Source of the DNA: Physcomitrium patens
Taxonomy: Eukaryota; Streptophyta; Bryopsida; Funariales; Funariaceae
Length of the DNA stretch: 64,000 nucleotides
NCBI RefSeq assembly: GCF_000002425.4
Contig: NC_037258.1
Span: 3,153,003-3,217,002, forward strand
Reading direction: 5' to 3'
The notes beneath the pieces are model-generated. The model saw nothing but the letters and a program-made list of their open reading frames with translations. It was not told the origin of the DNA and made no database searches. The stretch's first letter is position 1. Each line of letters begins with the position of its first letter. A program made the position numbers and the translations under genes. Below, in pieces: positions 36,985 to 50,384 of this stretch.

Positions 36985-39900
36985 AAAAGCATATCAAATC
37001 TTCATGCTCTTTCATGTTGGTCTTGTTTCTTTAAAAATTTGTTCCACATATTGTAAAAAAGTTGAATGCATTTAGTGACTAATAAAATATTGCTCAAAAT
37101 ATTATTTCACATGAAAGGTATTCAAATGCTATAAGAAAAAACAGCCACAAAAACAAAATTAGACAAAAATAAAAAATAAAAAATAAAATAAAAAAAAACC
37201 ACTTGAATTTGAATCATCATTGATATGCAACACTTTTTTTTATTGCATCACTCTTTTTATAAAATCAATGAATGTAAGTAAAAATCAATCTATTAGAAAA
37301 ATAAGATTTATAAAGAAGTTCCATTTTGTGCATCACTTCCAAAGTCGAAGTCGACTCAAAGGTTAGCATGTTGATCAATTAGAGTGAGCAATAAGGTGTT
37401 AGATATAAGAACTAGAAACTAGCACATGGATATGGCATTGGCAATAGTACAATATAATTATAGTAATGGGAAGAATAAACAAGGGAGTTTAAATTCCAAA
37501 AATAAATAATAAAACTTTCAACACTAAAAATAGAGTGGTAAAAGAAAAAAAAAAAAAAAAAGGATGAAGAGTAATAAAATTTTATATAGCTCCTCTTGAA
37601 AGAATTGCCAACCAAATCTCTTTGTGACATTATGCATGACACATTGTGCTAGATAACATTGGATTGTGTTGCTTTGAAGCCAAAGCAAATTTGAGATGAT
37701 TTAGCAATAAAGGTAATTTGTCCACTCACTCTCTTGCACTCTTTCTTTTTTTCTTATCATGATCTTTTTTTTTGCCCCGATTTGCTATATCTAGTAAGTT
37801 TGTCACATATGTTCAAAAGCTAAAAAAATTTAAAATATTAGTTAATGTATCAATTTTAATACAAAAGCAATACAAAAACAACAGATTGCATGTTTTAATG
37901 CACCACTTTGATATCTTTTTAGAGATATTTCTATTCCAGCATTTTTTTTTTTTTCATAAACTCCATATTTTTTTATTATCTCAGCAATATGTTTTTTAGA
38001 AGAAAATTTCCTGCTTTAAAATTCATCTATCACAACATAATGTACCACTACTTTACTACACTAATACTTGACCATGTCCTCAAACTATTGCAATTTACAC
38101 TTCCATTCAATAATGTTATCTTTTTAAAAGTTAAATTCTTTCATTAACTTTTTATCCTTGAAATTAAAGTTTGTTTGAGAATAATGTAACATAAATTTAA
38201 ATCTTTGAAATATCCTACATCTAACAACTCTACATATTTGATTATCTTTAAATTTTTCTTTGTCATAGGATCTCACAATAATGCATGACTTCCAAAAGCA
38301 ATTAATCAAAACTTTGGAATGCTATAAATGATAGCGATCCACATATTATATAGTAGGCATTGGATTTTTTTGTGAAACTACTTAAGGATTTCAAATTCTT
38401 AATTAAATCCCTCAATATCATCTAATCTCTTCATTGTCATAACATGCTTACAAATCTATAGAAAAGACTCTTAGTCATATTTATTGATTCATATGGTTTC
38501 TCTTTGATAGCAATGCTTATATAATATATAGCTTTTAATATTTAAAAATAACATATAACTAAATTCTACTATAATACTAATATCTTACTAGAGCATAAAA
38601 ACTATTTTATATGATTCAATTATTAACTTCAACGAATCTCTCAAAAGATTGTTATGAATCAATCTCAATGTCTAAGAGTATATGTGGCAACCAACTAGAT
38701 ATCTAGATTTGTAATTAATAGTTGGTTTCTTTAACATCACAAATAGATGTTGGTATATAAGAAAATAAGACACTTTACTATGATTTAAAAAGGTCTCAAA
38801 GATATATAAAGCTTGAAGATAAAACAATCCATCATTGGTTTAAAATTGAAGATTGAATAATAAATGATAGTCAATCTTAAGTATTACTTGAACAATAGAT
38901 GTATAGAAAAGATATCTAATAAATAATCAAACAAATCTATTCCAATTATAAAAAATATCAAAAATTTAGAAGTATTCCAAATTTATATTTTTCAATTAAA
39001 AAATAAATAAAAATCAAAGTATTAAATATATTATAATATTAAATATTATATTTTTTATAATTCTTTACAAATGTAATCTAAATATGTGTCTAAAGAATGG
39101 GAAGATATCGTAGCCACTTTATAAGCAAAAATTACAACAAAAGTGTAAGTCAAAGTAAGATTTAAAGATTTGTAATGTATTCAAATCAAGAAGGCTTATA
39201 ACAATATGCACCAATAATTTATTTTTGATAAATTAGAAGAAAGTGAAGTCAATCAATTAAAATAATCTATCAATGTATGTATAAGATTTTATATTATTTT
39301 TGAACTACTGCTACAAAAAGGCTCTTGAATTATATTATTCATCTATAATAATATAGTTATCATATTTTTAGATTACTTATTTTAATTTAGTACCTTTAAT
39401 TTCTATGTAATTTTTGATTAGCATAAAATTACTTATTATTTGATTGGAATTTTTTAATATAATTCTTTAATGAGATTTATTTTCTTCAAATTTTTGAAGA
39501 GATAGTTGAAATATTTATTCAAAAGTTAAAAATTAAGCTTGATTTATTATTTAATGTATTATTATAATTATACAATTGTTATAAATATTTGGTTATTTTT
39601 ATCATTAGAAATCTTTATGAATCTGATCTTATTTTGTACAATTATTATACTAAGAGCCATTATAATATAAAAAATAATCATAATATTTTAAAGGTTAAAA
39701 AAAATATAAGATTTAAAAATTAGTATAAAAACCACTTATCTTATGTAATGATTAGTATGAGTTATTATCTTGGGCAGAAAATTTTATCTTTTTTTCAAAA
39801 TTTATTAATAATAGCCTTAATCAATTTCTTCTTACTATACTTGAAATAGTTACTAAGCAGCTTAAAAACAACAATACTTATTAAAATCAAGTAGGTTCTA

Positions 39901-40789
39901 ATTCAGACCAATACAATTCAATATATAATTTTCATTTAATTGGTTAAAACAATAGAAAAATAATAATATAAAAAAAATAAAATAAATCTTAATTTAAAAT
40001 TATAATTTAAAATTACTTTTTATTTTTTTATTTTTTTTATTTTTTTAAATAATTATTTTTAATAATCTCAAGTCTTGTAATAAAGAATTAAATTATTTTA
40101 AAATATAGAATAAAAATAGATCTTATAAGAATATAATAAAATTTGAAAATATAATAGTTTTAATATTTTTATTCATGAATTATCTTAAGCTTAGAATTAG
40201 CTTTAGGATAAGAATATGTTATAAATATGAAAATAAAAAGTTTCTAGTTATATACCTTATCTAACATATATAGATATATATCAATTAAGATTAAAATTTT
40301 AGGTATAACCAATTTGTAAAAATATTTTTTAATAAGTATGATATATCCTTGATTTATATCAAAAATATAAAAGAAATAGAAGTAAAAATTTTAAGAGATT
40401 TAGAAAATTATTAGAAGAAAAATATATAACTTTGATACTATTTTTTTTCACTCTAGTAATAGTAATAAGTTTAAGAGAAATCATTTTTTGGATTTAATAA
40501 AGAAAATTTATTTTTTTAATATAAATTACAGATTTATATAAAAAAATTCAATTGCAATTCACTTCTTAAGTCTAATAGTAGGTTACAATGATATAATAAC
40601 AAAATCAGAAACCTAAATAAACATGGTAGTTTTAAAAAAATATTTGAAAAATAATAATGATTGTGTGATGGTTTAAGGATAGACATAACAATTTTGTGAA
40701 GAAGAACTTCTTTGACTTATACACAACTATTTGCTACAACTTATATGTTTTTTTTAAAAAATAAAATAAAATAAACAAGTAAAATAAAA

Positions 40790-40851
<62 letters not shown>

Positions 40852-42361
40852 TGTTTTCAATAATAAAAAAAAAATTATTCAAAGGAGGATCTTACAAAAA
40901 AATTCAAAGAAATCTAATGCATTTGAAAAAAAAAATTATAACCTTATACATTCTAATATATTTTTAACTATTTTTGGATTTGTTAATTTCACCTCAAAAC
41001 ATCTACTTTGCTGCATCTTATACATCTTTGAATCATGTATATTTGTTCTTATCTACCTTTCAAGCTCTTAAGTAGCACATTACTCAATATTGCATATAAA
41101 TGCACAATAAAAATATCTTTTGTTCAAATCTATTTGGTAATTCTTTTGATTCATCAACTAATATTATTATCCTTTTTTCGCAAGGTTGCCAGTTTGCATT
41201 ATTTGTAATTTTTGTTTTATAACTAATACACTATGATTATAATACATAGCATGTTGTACTTGCCTACTTATCAAACCTTTCTGTTGATGTGATACTATTT
41301 TTATTGATAATTTCTCTACTCTAGTTTTTTTGACAACAATTAAAGTCCTACAGACCTCATTATCCTCTTCTTCTTTCTTAATCATAGTTCTATTGCAAAT
41401 TCCACCATTCTTCAATCAGAGTTTTGGGTGCCTTGCATAGTATCTCAAAAATTCTTTATTATCATATTCTACTTGTTACTCTTATTTTTGCTGTTGTTAT
41501 ATTTTTTTGTGCCAAAATTCTTCTTGCTTCATAATTATCTTTCCACAATAATAAATTGTTGTCTTTTGTTCTTATGTTTGTTCTTTTATTGCATCCTTAC
41601 TTGATTTTTTTTATTGTTCTTGTTAGTTCGTAATTTTGTTGTTATTTGTCGTTTTTATAGAATCTGTCATTGTTGTATTTAGTCCTTTGATTTTCAATCC
41701 AAACTTATGAAGTGTAAAATGTCTCTAGCATGCTTCTAACTCAAATTGATTGTAAGACAACTTATTACTCCACAAGCATAAGACAAAATCCTTGTTCTAT
41801 TTTCTAGTTTATTTGTTGTTTGTCCTTTGATTACATTTTATTTTTGAATCTAGTTCGCCTTGGTACCTTACTTGCACAATTTTAGTTTGACTTTATTCAC
41901 TTATTTTCACTTGATCCCTTTTTGTTGTGTTCTTTTAATTGTTGCTATTGGTTTGCCTACATTATTTCACTTTGTTGCCCTCCTTGTTGAATTGAATTGC
42001 TTAGCTCCTGATATTTGGCACTCCAAGGTAGTCCTCTCACTTTGTTACTACATGTCGTTCTCAATTGTACTTCAACTCTCGCAAACAAGTTGTCACTAAA
42101 ACAAGTTGATCATTGTTATTAGACCAATTCAATGCTTCACACCTTTGTTACGACAAGTCGATGCTTTCCACATCCTTAGATTCATAGTACTTACAATCAC
42201 ATGCCTTAAAAAGACACATCTCATCCAACCTTATCCAATAATATTATATCAATTTCCTCGAATCATCTGAGATAAATTTTGAGTATAGGGCAACTATAAT
42301 CTACTTATTAAGAATCTTATGTCGTTTGCATAAGATCAGGTCCTTGAACATCGTTCTATGC
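36985..42361. other. AT-rich intergenic DNA, no supported gene
   Basis: Extremely AT-rich with many A and T runs and a long TA microsatellite at 40799-40848. From about 41.1 to 42.3 kb the DNA is somewhat less AT-rich and T-rich on the plus strand, with only short frames. No family motif is seen. Confidence 0.55.
40799..40848. repeat. TA microsatellite
   Basis: About 50 bases of uninterrupted TA dinucleotide following an A run; the longest such run in the window. Confidence 0.95.
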
Positions 42362-42690
42362 CACTTGCAATGCTCTTTATTGAACTGTCAAAACAACATC
42401 GTTTTCAGATTTGGGAACCTTTCGTCGAGCATCACTGGGCTTGTTATTCATAAGCAACCGACCAGCTACCTTGAGATAAGAAATTTCTGCAATGTTTGAT
42501 CAATCATAATAAGAAGGATGACACATGAACCATTATAGAAAATTTTCTTGTAGGAGCTCAATGCCACGAATGCCTAAGTAAAGTAGCAAATAACATCACA
42601 TTTTACTTTTGAGGAGTAATGCCTAGAACACCACTGTGGTTGTCTCAAGCATCCAACTTTTCGTCTTTTTGTAACTCCTTCTAGATAACC
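42362..42690 (+). repeat. dispersed repeat, copy 2
   Basis: Diverged, AT-shifted copy of 23060-23393 in the same orientation. Most differences look like C-to-T or G-to-A changes, as expected for silenced, methylated DNA. No product is recognised. Confidence 0.75.
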
Positions 42691-43731
42691 TAATCTATTA
42701 CCAAGATTCAAATCCATAGATATACCAATTCCTCATACGAGTATTTTTGTAGACAAGCTTTCTTGAGATCTGGACTTTATGCAAGCAATATTCAATATTT
42801 TATATGAGAATGACTATCTAGACTTTACAACTCAATGTTGATTAGCGATAGAAAATATATTGCAATATTAAAGAAGTGTAAGTATACAACGTTGTTCTAA
42901 ACTACATCATCCTCATCTATCATCCTTTATATACTCTCTTCATTCTCTAAAGCTCGGCATGCATCCTTGCAAGACCAAACTATGTTAGGAGAATAAGCCT
43001 ATCTAATTTCTTCATGGTCATAAGCTCATTATGCATACGATGGCTGCAATTCCAAAGAGAAAGGGTCCATGTTATAGAAGATCCATGAAAGCATACCAAA
43101 GAACCTTCAAAATCACAATTTTGTTTAGCTTAGTCAGTTTGTCATAGAATCGAGAAGAAGTAATTGAGACCTAACATCCCACATTTGAACTCATTTGCAA
43201 AACTACTGCACCTGCAATGACCTCAATTGTAGACAATACCATGCCCTTTTGTACACACAATGTAAATATATTTCTACTAATTGATTGAGAAGGCAACAAT
43301 AAGACATAGAGTGAAATACAACAAAGTGGAAAGTGGGACTTTTCTATGGAGACTAAGGCACATGGAGATTGTGGAGCAACGATGGCAATGGTAGCGGGGT
43401 TGAATTCTTGCATCAAATATGTTGATGATGACAATAAGTGGAGATGGCTACTAAATCAAATCTGCTTTGCTTTTCTGGCTTCATGTTCCCTTGATGATTA
43501 TACTTATTTCTTGTTTCTCTCTTATTTCTTATTTCAACATATTTTGATGATATGTTGAAGAATTAGGATTGAGTAGAATTGGGATATTGGATTCTCTAGT
43601 AAATGTGTTTTGAAACATTCTTTGGAATAAGACTTTTTTTTGTGAGAAAAAATACTAATAATAATACTAATAAGAAAAATAAGAAATGTGGAGAAACTAA
43701 TATATGGTTTATGAGATAATATCTTAATTTG

Positions 43732-43773
<42 letters not shown>

Positions 43774-44945
43774 GATACATCCACCAAACAAATTCTTTAG
43801 ATTTTATACAAACAATGCCTTGGATAATACATATATATATATATATATATATATACACACTTATTTTTTTCTATTTTTTATTTCTTTTATCTAACACATA
43901 TAGTTAGATGATATTTTTAAATTTTATTTGTTCTTAATGAAGTTAGTAAGTTGAATAAAGCTATAATTATTGTTCAAGATATTGAAAGAGAAATAAAAAA
44001 GTTCATGTAAATGGAGTGAAATGTTACTACACATATTACATATTGGTGTGTAATATGGTTCAATAGAGATTAATTGAATTAAGATTCTAGTATGATTTTA
44101 AGTGAATACATGACATAAGTACTAAAAGAATTAGGGTCAATACTAATAGCCATTTAACTCTAATACTATGATAGTTTTATGCTTACCATTTAATGAGATA
44201 GTATATCCAATTAGAAACTCCATGACTTAAATCCTATAGAGCAATAAGTCAAAAATTTCCAAAATCATTGAAATGTGTTTCTTTTCTTCATTTTAATAAT
44301 GCCAAACTACTAAGAAATAATTGGCCTTGGCCTTCTTTTTATACTCATTATTTCAACATTCTTGCTACATTGCTTTTATATGTGTATGTATTTTATGCAT
44401 GTGATATATAGTGTATAATATGTGAAATTGGTGCTTAGCCATTTTATTTGCATATATACAAGAGATATTTATATATTCTTAATATTTGTATAGAATAATA
44501 TTAATAACGATATTATTCTTACTTTCTTATGATAGTATTTAAGTTTGTGCTTTTCATATCTATGCTGTATTTGTTGTGGATAATTTGGCTACATTTGTTA
44601 TAAGATTTAACCTCATAAATCTTCAAAACTTTATTTAGAAAATATTGATCTTTAAAACATTATCAAATCAACTAAATAATTTTATTAATTATAGCTTAAT
44701 GCATTATTGTTTTTTTGTTTGTTAAATGAAATGTCAGTGAAATGATTGAGCTTTAATTAAATTGCAAACATACATACTATTAGATCCTGAATGACTCTTT
44801 TTAGCATTGGCAGTATTAGATATTTTTTTACCATTTTGCTTTAGAAGATCTTGAACTATTATCATTACGATATAATGTAATTTTAACATACATTGATCGT
44901 TGACATAGATTTATTTATTATCAAAGGATTCAAAATGAAAAGAAT
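42691..44945. other. AT-rich intergenic DNA, no supported gene
   Basis: Contains a T run at about 43739-43770 and a TA run at 43830-43855. Frames are short and low-complexity. Nothing recognisable. Confidence 0.55.
43739..43770. repeat. poly-T run
   Basis: About 30 consecutive T. It produces lysine-rich artefact frames on the minus strand. Confidence 0.9.
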
Positions 44946-46344
44946 GTCAGAGAGTGTGTGTTGATTTGTGCATGTACTTGTACTTATATTCTGAAATTGA
45001 TGTGATATTTTCGAGCCGTAAAGTACGGCAGTATGACAGTGAAAGTTTGGTGTGCTTTTTGAGAGCGGATCTCAGAGAAAACTGCCACATTTGTGGACAC
45101 AGTAAAATTCCACAACTGAACGACGCATCGTCTCTGCTTTAGGTGCAAGAAGACAACGAGTGCAATAGCAGCACTCCACAAAAGCCATATCCTTGTGGAT
45201 AGAAACATGGGAGCCAAAGTGTGAATGTAGCTTAATGCCGCAACATTCATTCAAGGCGTGGATTGCAAATATACCTTTACTCCATTTTGTCATAGTCGAA
45301 TCACAGTTGATCAGTCTGTTATTTCTATGATTCACACTTACTCACTCACTTACTCAAAAATTAGGAGCCTTGCAAAAATCTCAAAGATTGGGTTCCTATT
45401 GAGAGCATTTCTGCATCCGGCTTAAGACACATGCAAGAGAAATGGTCATCGTATATGTTGTGCATTAAACTTTTGCAAAACCAACAGTCATCGATCACAA
45501 CATACGCTGCGGGACTCGATCATGGATGCAATTTGGGTTTCAGCTCACGACAACGGTGAATGCAATAGAAGTGACAATCTCCTCAGTGAGAAGATGTGTA
45601 TAATAGGTGAAAGCATCGTGTGCTGTGATGGAGCAGGGGGTTGGTTTTGGGCGTGAGGAGGACATTGTAGCGAGGAGGACTGGTTGTTGCTGCTCAGGGA
45701 GATAGTTCCTTTTGGAAATGGTTTGGTGACACGGCGATGAGTAGGAAGAACAGACCCATGAATTGAGTTAACTAGTGGAGGTTCATAATGTGGATGTTGA
45801 AAGGAGTGGGTTAGGAAAGATTAGGAAGGTGGTTACATAGGACTGGAGATAATGGAAAGCTTTTTCAAGGTAACCATGGTCAGAGGTCCAACACCTTATT
45901 GATTTGGAATGGCTCGCTTCTGGTGCTATGGAAACACAAGAGCCAAAATGTGGATTGAATCGACGCATTGTCCTCTCGTAAGATGGGATAGTTAGAGTTT
46001 GAAGTATAATGGGTGGTAGGTGCAATGTGTCTTTGTGGATTGGCAAATGATTCGTGTGTTATACCAAATCTGAGCACCTTATTACTGAAAGATTTGGGCA
46101 GAGTGTATTGGCGGTGCAGTGGATTCATGTTTTGCAAAGTCTGGGTAGTTTTTTTTTTGTAGGATGTAGAAATGGCTGCTTTTATGAGTATTAATTTGGC
46201 TCGATGTTTTGGTGAATTTTTGACTTGAGCTTAGCACCAAAGCTAGGAAAGGCATATGTGCAAATTGAAAGGACAATGCAATCATTGCCATGCAATTGAA
46301 TATTCTTTATAGTTATTTTTCGTCGGACTGTTGAAACATTAAGC
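44946..46344 (+). repeat. segmental duplication copy B, upstream part
   Basis: Second copy of 19046-20452, same orientation, ending at the ATG at 46345. The left junction is sharp: homology starts at gtcagagagtgtg, with unrelated AT-rich DNA before it. Differences from copy A are mostly transitions plus a few small indels. Confidence 0.85.
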
Positions 46345-47999
46345 ATGGTAAAGGGGCAAGATCAAGCTGTAGGCATGACATTGCTCTCGAAGACGAGAAG
46401 AAGTGGGCACCGCGTGGTGATGAATTGTGAAGATGACAGAAACGATAATGGTTTGAGTAATTTTTCAGATATGGGGCTTCGATTTTTGGCGAAAGGATGC
46501 CCTAGATTAAAGAATCTATCTCTCATGTGGTACTATGCAGTGTCAAGTCACAGCCTTGTCATTGTAGCAAATGCTTGCAGAGGCTTTAAGGTCTTGGACT
46601 TGCAGGTATACGATCAAGTCTACAACCATACTTCAATGTTTCTATCTATGTATATTGCTGTTGTACTATCCCATTACAAAAACGAAGATCGTGATTTGTA
46701 ATTTTTGTTTCTTGGGCTTGTTTGTGGTTGGTCTTCTTTCATGTTTGTGTGGTAAACGATCCTGATTAAATTCTTAACTATGTAAAGATGTATTTATCGG
46801 AGGGAACTGTTGTAGGACTGCTATGTTGGGGACCAAGGTTTGAAGGCCATGGGCATATATTGTAAAGAGCTGGAAGAACTGAATTTACGTTTTTTGTGAA
46901 GGAATCAACAATATCAACATAGTAGGAATTGTTGAAAGTTGTGGAAAATTGCTTCAGTCGCTTGGAATTGAAGCTTGTGCTCATGTAACAAACGTGGCAT
47001 TAAAGGTCATTTAGCTCTGCGCCTAAATCATTTTCTGTATATGTCCTGCTTTCTCAACCTAGTTCATCGCCATTGGTAAGCTGTCTGGCACAGCCTTAGA
47101 AGTGTAGAGTCTATACAAGTCCGGACGTATTAAGTCTTGGATTACATGTTGATGATACAAATGCTCTTCAAGCACGTTGTTTGATTTTGACAGTTGAGCA
47201 CCTTATCATAGTTTGCCTCTAGCTGCAAGTTGTGGGTACCAACTGTAACATACTCAAGAAGTTCACTTTGGACTCCAAGCATATTGAGATGGACAATATG
47301 TTGGTGATAGGCCGGGGTTGCTCACAACCACAAATGCTTTGACTACTATGTGTAAATGTGTGCGATAGAGGTTTGCAAGTAGTTGGTCGTAATTGTCTTT
47401 TATTGGAGACCTCAACTTTAAACAGCTCTCAGAAATTTACAGACCGACAAGTTTTTGATTCATACAGTTCATTACAAAGTTAACAGAATGTATCAATCAT
47501 TGTTTTTTTGATAGTTTATGTAATTTTCTTCTGATGAGCCATATGCATTGATACTTTCTTCTGAGACTTATTTTTCTCTAGACAATAACGTTGTGAACAC
47601 AAGTTTGTTTAATTGTGATATTGAATTTCTCAATTAAAAAATATTACAAACCATAGCAAAAATGCCTATTATGCATAATTTTTTTGTGAACCTACTACTT
47701 CTGCATGAGAACCTAAATTTAAAAAAAGAGTTGCAGAGCGATCTATGCTCATGAACAAGGTCTAGTTATGCAGTCATAATACCCTTTACTAACTCATAAG
47801 TATTCCATCTACAGAAGTCTGGTGGCTATTGGAGGAGGATGCAAAAAATTAAGAAAGTCACATTGAGTGACTCATACTACGTGGGTGACCGCAGCCTAGT
47901 TGCCATTGCTGGGGGATATCTCTTACTTGAAGCTTTAGAAATAAACGGTTGTCATAATATTGGAACTGCAGGACTTTGGGCTATGGGCCGTTCTTGCTA
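46345..47999 (+). pseudogene. FBL4-type F-box/LRR pseudogene, copy B (middle kept, F-box lost)
   Basis: The first 19 bases (46345-46363) match the start of copy A. The F-box exon and first intron (20472-21187 in A) are then absent and the sequence jumps to the second exon. LRR pieces follow in family order: 46373-46605 (DMGLRFLAKGCP, LKNLSLMWY), 46816-47005 (CYVGDQGLKAMG, LEELNLRF), about 47223-47448 (LQVVGRNC) and about 47815-47999 (LVAIGGGCKKL, EINGCHNIGT). An extra T in the T run near 46890 shifts the frame in the second piece. A TGA interrupts the third. One base is missing after GCKKLRK in the fourth, which ends in TAG at 47997-47999. It has no F-box and no C-terminal LRRs. Copy A keeps exactly the parts missing here. 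Not functional as it stands. Confidence 0.8.
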
Positions 48000-48698
48000 G
48001 TGGAAAAAACTTCTTTTACAAGAGAGTGAAACGTCAATATTTTTGAAACTTACATCAATTTATAATGAAGCAATGATTACTAATTTTTGATACCTATAGG
48101 AGATGTTTTGTAGTTGATGAAGGATTTCATACTACAAAGTCATGCAAGACAAAATCAACTCTCTTCATAGAGTTTCTTTCTTCATACTAAGACCACTTTC
48201 ACACCTCAGTCTCTTACTTGACACACTCCATATTTACTTTTGAGGAGTCATATAAAATGTAACATGAATTATGTTACAAAAATAGAAAAAATTATGAGTT
48301 TTTAATTTTTAAAATGTTTATATTTATGAATATTTTAAATAAAAAATAAGAAGAAAATTACTTAAAAATAGATTGATAACTAAATAGGATTGCAAACACT
48401 AGAATCAAATAATAATAGAATGCATAATTTTTTTGTTTAGCTTGCTACATGGGCTATCACTAGTATATGTATATATATATATATAGATAGATTATTTTTT
48501 ATCCATTAACTAATATTTTTTGCTTACTTGATAATATTTGTTGGAATGGAGGTTGTTCTTAGGTCATAAAGTTAGATCCTAAAATTAATATTTCTTGTAT
48601 AATTGATAAAATTTCTATGCACTGAATTTAAACACAAGTAGTGAAACACAACACAAACAAACATACACTAGTCAAACATGCACTAGTCAAACATACAT

Positions 48699-48741
<43 letters not shown>

Positions 48742-49234
48742 ATTTTCATAGTCGCAAGATCATAATTTTCTTTTTAAGATAACATAAAATATCTAAAATA
48801 ATTTTTTTTCAACTATAAATTTTTCAACTGTAAGAAATTTATCAATTATTAAGTAATAATTAGTCTTATACTTATTTTGATTTTTTTTATGTGAGTTATG
48901 AAGATGTTTTCAAACTATTAATGTGCATTATATACACATACAGTAATTTTCAAGCATGAAAGTTTAGTCTAAAGTTTAAAAATTATTATTATATATGATT
49001 TATGTGCAGGATAAACAATATCTTTGCATATAACTGTTTATCAAATATAAAATATTTATTGATTTGTAGATACATACTTTTGTAAAAATATTTTTTATTT
49101 TATTTTTTATTTTTTTTTATTGCATATGCTGTCCTTGTTTTAGTTTTTTTTTTAGTTTTTTTAGTTTTTTTAGTTTTTTTTTTTTTTCGTCCTCAAATAC
49201 CATTCAAATTACCTACACACGATTGTTTCTCATC

Positions 49235-49275
<41 letters not shown>

Positions 49276-50384
49276 AAAAACAAGAAAAAAAAATAATACA
49301 TGCAGAATCAAGTATTTTCCATTATATTAGAATACAATCAAACAATTTTTTTATTTATTTTTGAAAGCATACTCATTTTAAGTTTTTTCAAACTAAAATG
49401 ATTAGTTTAGTGAGTAGGGTTTATTTACTAGAGACATGTGTAATAAATTCAAGTATTTTATATAAATAGAAAGTTGAATAATGTACTAAAAAGACAACCC
49501 ATCTTTTCATATTGTACAAACTGAGCATGGTGGCATAACAATTGGTTGTTATTTTTAAATATAAATTCAACAGATAAAATAGACCACAATTGATGTAGAA
49601 CAAGAGTTTGATTTTTTCTTTGTGGATACCGAAGAATTATACAATCATGATATCATGTGGGAATTTAATTTAATAATATTATTCTAGTTTTGAACGCCTT
49701 GAAATTTGTACTTTGTTAAGGACATGGGTACTTGTATGATGGAAATTAAAAAGTACAATAGGATGGCATTTCTCAATCACAATCACATTCTCATAGAATA
49801 TTATTCTACATAACATGTGTACAAATGTTTTTTGTAGGAATCTTATTCTACTCCACTACATTGGATTAGTAATTATTTATTGATGATATGCACCAAAATT
49901 AGATGTTAGTGCCAATGATCCCTTTATTAAAAAATCGATTTAGACTTTTAACTCAAAACTCTAGGAAGGAAAAAACAAAAGATATAAAAAGAAGAAAGAA
50001 GAAGAAGAAGAATTTAGTATCAAAATAAGAATTAGAAATAAATGGCCTACTTGATATGAAGTATCAATTAGGTTGTGCTTTATAAAAAGAATATGATGTT
50101 TGCTTAATTTTGGATTTGAATGATATTTTTAGAAGATATATTTTTGATATAGAAATTCACTATATTTTTTATTTTATTTTATTTTTCATGTCTAAAGGAT
50201 ATAAAAGTGATGAAGAGCCTAACACTAAAATTTTAAATTTGTGTGCTTCAATATGATTTAGTAAGAATGAGTCCATTCGGGAGAACGGGCTGTAATTGTT
50301 GTTTTACTTATTCTACAATTCCTTCTAGAATAAACATGTATAGGAGAATTTGAACACAGGGAAAGATTAAGCGCATGAGCTTTA
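48000..50384. other. AT-rich intergenic DNA, no supported gene
   Basis: AT-rich with TA runs at 48702-48738 and 49243-49273 and a GAA run near 49993-50010. No frame with a recognisable motif. It separates the F-box remnant from the retrotransposon cluster. Confidence 0.55.
48702..48738. repeat. TA microsatellite
   Basis: About 37 bases of TA dinucleotide following a short direct repeat with an acatgcactagtcaa-type unit. Confidence 0.9.

Noticed and set aside
43596-43791. Lysine-rich minus-strand frames near 43.7 kb
   Set aside because: Produced by a poly-T run in AT-rich DNA.
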